From NCBI GenBank assembly GCA_942159475.1, contig OW804102.1, positions 31,874,873 through 31,938,872 on the forward strand: DNA of 64,000 bases. Direction: 5' to 3'. Numbering within the stretch: the stretch's first letter is position 1; each line of letters starts with the position of its first letter. Below are positions 57,168 to 64,000 of the stretch, piece by piece. Position numbers and translations under genes: made by a program. The notes under the pieces are model-generated. The model saw only the letters and a program-made list of their open reading frames with translations, was not told the origin of the DNA and made no database searches. Source of the DNA: Sthenelais limicola. Taxonomy: Eukaryota; Annelida; Polychaeta; Phyllodocida; Sigalionidae.

Positions 57168-60100
57168 ACACACAGATAGTGGAAGAGACAGACAGGGGAA
57201 GGGACAGAGAGGGAGACAGACAGTGGAAGAAACAGAGAGGGAGGGAGACAGACAGGGGAAGAGACAGACAGGGGAAGAGACAGAGAGGGAGGGAGACAGA
57301 TAGGGGAAGAGACACAGAGGGAGGGAGACAGACAGGGGAAGAGAGGCTGTGTGCAGAACAGACAAGATAGACAGGTCGACAAAGGGGAAGACAGATAGCG
57401 GAAAAAACAGACAAACAGGCCAACACACAGACAAGACGGACAGGCAGTGGGATGGAGAGAAGGGCAAGGAGCAAGGGGGAAAGATTAAGAAGCACTTACC
57501 GGCAGATTTCCTTGATTGTGCTGACATCTACGATCCTATAGTGGAGGTGACTCATGAACTGTGGCATGTACTTGACCAGGAAGCGTTTGTCCTCGTGTAC
57601 GGAGTTGCCGGCCAGTGGACACTTGCCTGTAGGTATGTGTTGTGTGATAAACTCCAGCACCAGTTGTTCTGCTTCAGCCAGCGAAATCTTACTGTCCCTC
57701 ACTGCTTGTGTCAAGCCTGACTACAAGCAGTAGAAAATAACCATAGAAAATATAACTAACATTGATAAATCAGACTGATGTTTATGGTTGGACTGAGATT
57801 CCTTCAGTTTAATTTTTTATTCAAATTTAATTTCATTTTTTAACTGAAAAATCAAAGACGTGTGTAACACGGGCGGAAAAAAAGAATGAAAAGACTATTA
57901 CAGTACTTGGCAGTCTATAATATTGGTTAATTTGTATGATCTTCTTCATAATGGATTCGAATTCACGTGGTTGTTGATATGTACAAAAGGAAAATGTTAT
58001 GAGTTGGTTAAAAAAAAGTTAAAAGCCTTGGTAATATTGTAATTTTTTGGGTATGGAGGATAAAATCCAATCAGTCCATATTTTATCATTTTTAGAGACT
58101 TACCGTGGAAAGTTTAATTAAAATGTAGATTTTTACACCCTCGGTATAATATGAAAGGTCCTCTAAGTCTTATTGTCTGAGTATCTAACATTTTCATATT
58201 TTAAAAAAATGTTTTTTCAATCTCCTGTTCTACCCTATATGTATGCACGAAGTGATTCTTTGAATGAGACATCACAGAAATGTGTTAGGATTGTTAGAAA
58301 TTGACCTAAGGAACCAATATGTGTGATTCTGCGTGTGATAAGGCGGTTCCCAAGCCAAGTAAAATACAGGTGAAGTGTGTAGGAACTTACTTGTCCGTGA
58401 TGCTGCTTACACCAATCATTCATAGACTCGAGGACTTCTTCTGATTGATGGACTACAATATTTGGACCCTATGAAGAGTTAACAATAGAATGTTTGAGTG
58501 CCAACAGTCATGTCTGATGGTTTCATTTAAATATAAGGCGAACCCATCCAAATTAAGTTTATTATTTATTAATTAGCATTGTTGAGGAAACTTATTTCGG
58601 GGGAAGGGTCCACAATTGATACATCATAATTTTCGTATATAATATACACGTCTTCTGGGGGTGTAGTACCGGTACTTAATAATTGAAAAAACAGACAGTT
58701 GGAAAGTAATATATCTGATTGCTCTATTTCAAGGCAATGTGAACCCACTAATAATAAGTCTACCAAGACATTGGAAAGGAATATACTTATATACTTTATA
58801 CCTTTACAATATACTATTTTTTACTTACACTTCAAATTTTGGGGTGTAATATATTTCACTCAAAGAAAAGTAGCCCTACATGCTTGTAGGTGAGAGCATA
58901 ATACATGGAACACTCATATTTAGGATCTTCTATCCCCAAGTAAACGACGACGGTGCAAGATTCCGTTAAATTAAGGCTATGAAAATGTCCTTTTTAAAGA
59001 GTCTCAAAACAAGTATTTTCTTGATTTCTGAAATTAATTTGTATTTGCGGAAACCAAGGATGTAATCACTGAACTACCAGGAACAATAACAAAAGGATTA
59101 TTTTTTGGTAACAAAAAGATTAATGAGTCACTCAGGTTGAATCATAATAAATGCACTCACTTTTGCTACGATGTTCAAATTATCGTCTGAAATTACACAA
59201 GCGATTTCCAGGATTTGGTCCACATCAACTTCTAATCCACTCATCTGGAGATAAAGCAAAACATAATTCCAATTATTCATATATTTTGGTTGATAAATAA
59301 CTTGTTAGGTCTACGATGTAGCTTCAATGGAGAGGTCACACAGAGGGTATCCTATTACCAGTACAACGGAGGAAAACTATTGCCCATCGAGATATAATAA
59401 TTACTAGGTTGATTATAATACGTCCCAGTAGGCCTACATATTATATACATGTATACACAGGATTTCGGCTTCGAAATATAATGAACTGAATTTCGTAACG
59501 GTAAGTCTAAAAAGAGAAAATATATTACTGTCAAATTCTGGGGCGAAATTGCTACAATTAATATAATTTAGGGGCTGCGATTTTGCCATAGCGAGAACCC
59601 ATAGAAAATACTCAATATGTCATGCACCATATTAATTTCATTCATTTGTGGAATGAACCAAATTCTGGTTTTCCCTCAGAGATTAGATCCATAGTCTGCT
59701 TAGATACAGTGCCAGTCTGGCATAGACATGATAGCTCTGAGGAATCACCTCCACAGGACTAAAACTGGGTTCCTATATGGCTATGCACAATGCGAATTTT
59801 AATGGTTATTCAGTAGCCTTAGGCCTAGGCCTATAATATATGTCATTGTCAAATGATACTTTGGTCTTATAAATGCTAAATGTCCAATTTACCAACAAGC
59901 CATGCTGTGACACAATAAAGAATTCTTCTTAAACTCCTGTCACATAAAGCGATTGGCATCGCAAGACAATCACGTAGTAATCAGGGTTGACAAATGCAAA
60001 CATTGACTCATAGCGGGTCCATCAAGCCAAGCCACATTATCTTCAACAATAACAATTTATGGGCGATGATAGGGGACTATATTGATAAGCATTATTTTCT

Positions 60101-60276
60101 CTTACCTCCAAATCCACCCAAACCAAGCGATGGCCATGGAAATCGCTGCCATCTTCTCGTGCCGAACTCATCCTAGATGCACACGATAATCCTCGACCAG
60201 GGCACTTGTTAAAATGTAAATTTGACAATAGTGGTCGCAGTCGAAGGTTGGAAAGATGTCTTGCAAGTTTAATCAT
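55982..60276 (-). CDS. REXO2: Oligoribonuclease, mitochondrial (REXO2; 6 exons, 231 aa)
   Basis: 3'-to-5' exoribonuclease of the DEDDh family that degrades 2-5 nt RNA fragments in mitochondria and cytosol. Exons: 60106-60276, 59161-59244, 58391-58468, 57500-57720, 56495-56548, 55982-56069; all GT-AG, phases match, 696 nt in total. The N-terminus ([19 protein letters not shown]) is basic and amphipathic like a mitochondrial presequence. A second in-frame ATG at residue 36 (MSSAREDG) could give a cytosolic form. Exo motifs: VWVDLE (Asp, Glu), [34 protein letters not shown] (Asp) and [15 protein letters not shown] (His, Asp). The catalytic set is complete. Length is near that of human REXO2. Confidence 0.96.
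56495..56548 (-). CDS. REXO2: REXO2 exon 5
   Basis: 54-nt exon encoding [17 protein letters not shown], with the catalytic His. Acceptor GATTACAG, donor AG|GTCTGC. Confidence 0.94.
56930..57460 (+). repeat. Long purine-rich array: minisatellite plus (GGGA)n, (GA)n and (CA)n
   Basis: In REXO2 intron 4. Includes (GGGA)n at about 57077-57107, (GA)n at about 57108-57162 and a short CA run, flanked by degenerate units like GACAGACAGGGGAAGA. It leaves several frames open on both strands (up to 232 codons of Leu/Ser/Pro or Arg/Glu repeats), none of which is a gene. Confidence 0.93.
57500..57720 (-). CDS. REXO2: REXO2 exon 4
   Basis: Encodes [20 protein letters not shown], the block [20 protein letters not shown] and [14 protein letters not shown]. 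The acceptor TTGTAG is used rather than the CAG four bases later, because only it keeps frame. Confidence 0.96.
58391..58468 (-). CDS. REXO2: REXO2 exon 3
   Basis: Encodes [20 protein letters not shown] and KQHHGQ. Phase 0 at both ends. Acceptor TTCATAG, donor CAA|GTAAGT. Confidence 0.95.
59161..59244 (-). CDS. REXO2: REXO2 exon 2
   Basis: Encodes [20 protein letters not shown] and DNLNIVAK, continuing DLE from exon 1. Phase 0 at both ends. Acceptor ATCTCCAG, donor AAA|GTGAGT. Confidence 0.95.
60106..60276 (-). CDS. REXO2: REXO2 exon 1
   Basis: 57 codons: presequence, second Met at residue 36, then [11 protein letters not shown] with the first two catalytic acids. Donor GAG|GTAAGA. Confidence 0.94.
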
Positions 60277-60777
60277 ATTCCACCATATTCCTCAAGATGG
60301 CGCCACATTAGATGATGCGAGAGACATCTGGTGTTGAAAGTATTAACATGTATAGATCACCACTGAAGTATTTTCGTACGCAAATGTTGGATTTATTGAA
60401 GGATTAATTTATGAGGTTTTGCGGGAGGATACGGGGACATATACTTTGTCTACAATGCCACTAGCCTAAATTTAGTTTAACCTTATTTAAAGACATGTCC
60501 CGGTTACATGCATTTACTTATTTTCAAACCGTGGATATATTATTTATGTCAATATTTATTCGATTGGCATGCATCCACCTGTGTTTCTTACAACCCGCTA
60601 TGTAGACCTAGGCCTAGGCTTAGGCTACATAGATTTCGTACTATAATCCATATGAATTCTAGCTGTGAAAAATAATTATCTGATGATTGTATTCGTTCAT
60701 ACATGGGGGGGGGGGGGCTACACTTTTATTGCTGTAATGGCATTTAACTGATATAGATCTACTTCTTTATAATCAAT

Positions 60778-61001
60778 TATTGTAAACGTATTTATTTTCG
60801 CGCAGATAAATTTTCGCACACTATAAGTAGGCCTACTTTGACATCTTTTCGCGTGGATTTAAATTTGCATGGCAAGGAAGTCTCACACCTTGTTTATGCA
60901 ATATTCATACCTTTCACGCAGGATTTATTTTCACGCACAAACGTGGGTGCGCGAAAATAGCTAAAATAAATACTGCGCTAACATTAATACGTTTACAGTA
61001 T
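60778..61001. mobile_element. MITE with TGTAAACGTATT termini
   Basis: The left end TGTAAACGTATTTATTTTCG and right end TTAATACGTTTACA are inverted repeats. The interior is rich in TTTTCGCGCA/GCGCGAAAAT motifs, typical of a MITE family common in marine invertebrates. It lies between REXO2 and CFAP68. Confidence 0.65.
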
Positions 61002-61522
61002 AGTGCGATAAAAATTGTATGTTAAAGAATCGTAGAATGATACAACTTACAAGTTTTTACAGTTATTATACGGTATACTGAAAGTTAAATGTATAGCTCT
61101 GAAATTATGTAGGTAGGCCAACGACATGAAAGCCCTATAATGTCTGAAGTTAACTCACTTGTTATAAAATTGTTCACATACTATTACACCTTTTTGCATT
61201 CTTAGAAATGTATGAGACAACAGAAAACTAGCTTTTCTAGTCGCACTTGACAAAGTCGACCTGGACCACCATCAATCCGTCTTCAGCGCGGCAATCCGTA
61301 CTGTGCTGACCCCTATTGAGGAAATCTTGCACTAGCGTGCGACCTGTGTATTTTAGTTTCGACAAAGAAAATTTGCGGTAAATAATATATGTAATATTTT
61401 TCCCGATAATAATAACAGATGTTTTTATTTTAAAAGTATAGCAATTATGGAAAGAGCATTTGATTTTAGACAGAAGGCTACTAAACTTTTATTTGACAAC
61501 GAGGTCACAACTCACATGACCT

Positions 61523-61535
61523 GCACCATAGCAAC
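61523..61535 (+). promoter_or_regulatory. Candidate X-box (RFX site) of CFAP68
   Basis: GCACCATAGCAAC has one good RFX half-site (AGCAAC) and a weaker partner with two-base spacing, about 120 nt before the CFAP68 ATG. RFX factors drive many ciliary genes. Function is inferred. Confidence 0.4.
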
Positions 61536-61654
61536 AACCACCGCCGGCTTTCACGAGGAGCTGAAAGAGATTGCCGCGCTACCTCGGATGTAAACAAACT
61601 CTTGTTGATCTTCAACACATAGATTTTTTAATTGCAATCTATTAAGAGACAAAC

Positions 61655-61873
61655 ATGGCTTCTGAATCTTCACCACCATTTTGCTCCCAGATCCGTGCCT
61701 CTGGATTGGGAGAGGTTTGGACACATAATCACGATGAACTTAAGTTTGGACAATATGGTTGGAGGTGCACGACCAAAGAAAGCTCTTACTCCAACGACAG
61801 TCTTATAGGAAACTGGAATGAGGAGAGATTTGATATTGGCGAACAGAACTTAGCTAAACGGTTGCCATCCCAG
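61655..61873 (+). CDS. CFAP68: CFAP68 exon 1
   Basis: Encodes MASESSPPFCSQIRASGLGE through EQNLAKRLPSQ. It holds the FGQYGWRCTT and GNWNEER signatures. Confidence 0.9.
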
Positions 61874-63512
61874 GTACAGCGTTTTTATTCCATCCATTAT
61901 CGATTGTAAAATCTACAGATTGTAGGCCTAATTAATAATAATAGATAGATATTCACGAAGAATTTCAGTTTAGGTTCAAGTTTAGTTTCAAATTAAACTT
62001 GCCCCTACTTCTAACATAAAAAGTTCAATTTATATTCCCCCCTTTTATGGTGGTCCACTCGATCGGAGTCCCGATGTCATATAGCTTTAAAAGTTAAAAT
62101 TTAACTTTAAAATGTAATGAGGATTAGCCAGTCCCAATACCTCACGTAAGTGGTTGGCCTAGACCTACTCGAGAACATAGAGAGGCATTCCACTTTCCAC
62201 TTGGTCAAATGATATAACACCCTTATCATTATGGCTTATAAGTTACATACTCAGGAATCGATCGCTTCACGTTTGGAACAGGGTGATTTAGTTGCGGCAA
62301 ATAGACTAAACTCAATTTTCAATGGCGATCCGGGCATCCATGGCATAGGCATCGGTATTTAATACTACAGTTTAACCAAACTATCCAAAGAGATCTAGAT
62401 CTACCTGTGTTTAATTTGATCTCTACTACTAGTACTACTACGTACATTCAATCTCATGTAATTAGGCTATAAAGTGTTACCCTAAATAGAAGTAGTGACT
62501 AAACTTGAAATTATCATAATTATTTGATACAAACTTGCTTTAATATCGACTATACCTCATATTGATGGGTTCATTGTATTCTTTTTTTTTGTTTCCAAAA
62601 TTGGTTGTCTATTCCTCCCTTTACGCAATTTTATTAAATATTAGCTCCATTTCTTACTGTTAATATTTATTGCGCATAAACAAAAGTATCGTTTTTAGAA
62701 ATTGTACGTTTTTTGGCTTCGATAGATCTCTCAACGATCGCCCATACCCCCCCCCCCCCCCCCCTAAATATTATCATTTCAACCAATGGCAATGAATACC
62801 GCGTATCATGTGTTAACGTGATAGAATTTCTCGTAAAAGTTAAGTAGAACCATCTTTTTGCCCACACATTTGGAAAAGGGAAAATTGCGTTCCAAGGCCG
62901 AGTAGGCCTAGAGCGCATTTACTCTTTTACACAGTAGCTTCGGTAGATTTACATGGGGTAAGGATAATCTGAGTATAATAGTCAGGTGGAGTGGTAGGAA
63001 AACATTTAAAATCTGCACAACAACAGTACCAGCGAGTGTTCATAGCCTGCTAATCCTGTTATGTCAGTCGCAATCAAATATTGTTCTTGGAAGTCATTAG
63101 GCCCCTAACTATTGCACAACTAGTAGTTGATTAACCATGAACAGTTCAGTCTCAAAGCCTCTCAGATCAGATAACAATGGTATGTCAGTGAGTGGACGCC
63201 TACTGCGCGAATGGCTTTTCTGGCCCAGGAGCAGGCGTCTTAAATATGGCATTTTGCGGTTTTGGAGCGAGACGCTTTCTCTCAGTTTGAAGGGACTCTC
63301 TCAAATTTGAGCCTAGATTGTATGACTTGAATAGGCGAATATAACCTATAGTAGGTAATCTGAAGATACTGTACCTCCTGTTTCATTAATCAAGTAATCA
63401 TATGTTTTGTTCTTTTTTTTCTTCCAGTATGAGCATTATTTTGAAACCACCAACAAATCCAGTTACGATTCAAATCCACAGGGAGTTCCAGAGACGTTAA
63501 AACATCTGAAAG
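61655..63512 (+). CDS. CFAP68: CFAP68 (C11orf1-like) axonemal protein, 5' part
   Basis: Cilia- and flagella-associated protein, known in vertebrates as a microtubule inner protein of the axonemal doublet. Two exons are in the window: 61655-61873 (73 codons, phase 0) and 63428-63512 (28 codons plus one base); the remainder is past the right edge. Diagnostic blocks in order: LGEVWTHNHDELKFGQYGWR, CTTKESSYSN, GNWNEERFD, LPSQ, YEHYFETTNKSSYDSN. Donors CAG|GTACAG and AAAG|GTCAGT, acceptor TTCCAG. The start ATG is preceded by AAAC, a fair context. It is arranged head-to-head with REXO2. Confidence 0.9.
61874..63427. other. CFAP68 intron 1
   Basis: Non-coding. It includes a C-run at about 62747-62764 and a MITE M1 copy at 63147-63320. 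Nothing else is supported. Confidence 0.5.
63147..63320 (+). mobile_element. MITE family M1, copy in CFAP68 intron 1
   Basis: Starts CAGTCTCAAAGCCTCTCAGA and ends TTGAGCCTAGATTG, with the family interior (CAGATAACAATGGTATGTCA, GCATTTTGCGG, TTTGAAGGGA). It is the most diverged of the four copies. Confidence 0.7.
63428..63512 (+). CDS. CFAP68: CFAP68 exon 2
   Basis: Encodes YEHYFETTNKSSYDSNPQGV and PETLKHLK, then one base of the next codon. The HYFETT block matches CFAP68. Confidence 0.88.
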
Positions 63513-63782
63513 GTCAGTTAGATTGAATGCCTTGAAAACCGCTGAATTATTCATGAATAAAATACACTCCAACAAATTAATGTGCGTGTCGGAATAAAAA
63601 TGTGTATTACATTAAAACAAAAATTCTCAGTTGATATTCTCAAACTTGATATTCCCAAGAAATAGAGTTTTGGAGCCGGCTTTGTTTCCTAATTGTGTAA
63701 CGCCGATGTTTCACAAATGCCATGATGTATTTGGTATGTTTGGTTGAAAGTGATATCGTGTTTGGCATTTGCACCTATAGTT

Positions 63783-63825
63783 CGCCCCCCCCCCCCCGCG
63801 CCCCCCCCCCACCCCCCACCCCCGA
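63783..63825 (+). repeat. C-rich low-complexity run
   Basis: Long near-continuous C-run with A/G interruptions in the second CFAP68 intron. It is G-quadruplex-prone on the minus strand and may contain length errors from sequencing. Confidence 0.8.
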
Positions 63826-64000
63826 TTAGTACACAACATTAGCGTACCCACCCCACCCACAGCAGATTTATATTATTACTTTTCATTCAATTGTATTGGT
63901 AAGTCATTGTTGTATGGAGGAGGTATATAAAATCCATATAGAAACGTCAGAAAATCACAAATTGTGGTCACTCTTCAGGAATTCAGTCTGATATACCAGT

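Noticed and set aside
56829..57720. Open frames of 106-232 codons on both strands
   Set aside because: They come from the GA/GGGA microsatellite and minisatellite; the Leu/Ser/Pro and Arg/Glu repeats follow from base composition. The true coding part is REXO2 exon 4 at 57500-57720.

Overview
The window is nuclear DNA from an animal. It is AT-rich, its genes have many short exons with GT-AG introns, and repeats are dense. The four host genes, the mobile elements (a tyrosine-recombinase retrotransposon, tRNA-derived SINEs, many MITEs) and frequent short motifs such as AGGCCTAGGCC suggest a marine invertebrate, possibly an echinoderm or other invertebrate deuterostome. That placement is an inference and was not tested by a search.

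Four host genes were assembled exon by exon. (1) USP2-like ubiquitin-specific protease, minus strand, coding 45438 to 12466: 14 coding exons, phases consistent throughout, 684 aa. (2) TEN1-like subunit of the CST telomere complex, plus strand, coding 49201 to 50585: 3 exons, 130 aa, head-to-head with USP2. (3) REXO2 oligoribonuclease, minus strand, coding 60276 to 55982: 6 exons, 231 aa, convergent with TEN1. (4) CFAP68 (C11orf1-like) axonemal protein, plus strand, from 61655: two exons present, the rest lies beyond the right edge, head-to-head with REXO2. In human, USP2, REXO2 and CFAP68 all map to 11q23, so this looks like an old linkage group.

The most striking object is a complete, apparently young Ngaro-type (DIRS order) retrotransposon at 24957-30409, lying antisense in the fifth coding intron of USP2. 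It has the split direct repeats A1 - ORFs - B1 - A2 - B2, with identical A copies (164 bp) and identical B copies (178 bp). It encodes a Gag-like protein, RT plus RNase H, and a tyrosine recombinase with its catalytic residues. The Gag and RT frames are joined by what looks like a textbook -1 ribosomal frameshift signal: A AAA AAC directly before the gag stop, then an 8-nt spacer and a 7-bp perfect hairpin. The element sits inside an older dispersed repeat that has other copies in the window, so the empty site can be inferred.

The rest is intron and intergenic DNA. It holds a TIR/MITE family with two copies ending 12-18 nt from USP2 splice donors, several other inverted-repeat elements, an 86-bp tandem array in the tail of a tRNA-derived SINE, microsatellites and a long purine tract in a REXO2 intron. 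The left 9.8 kb has no gene I can support.
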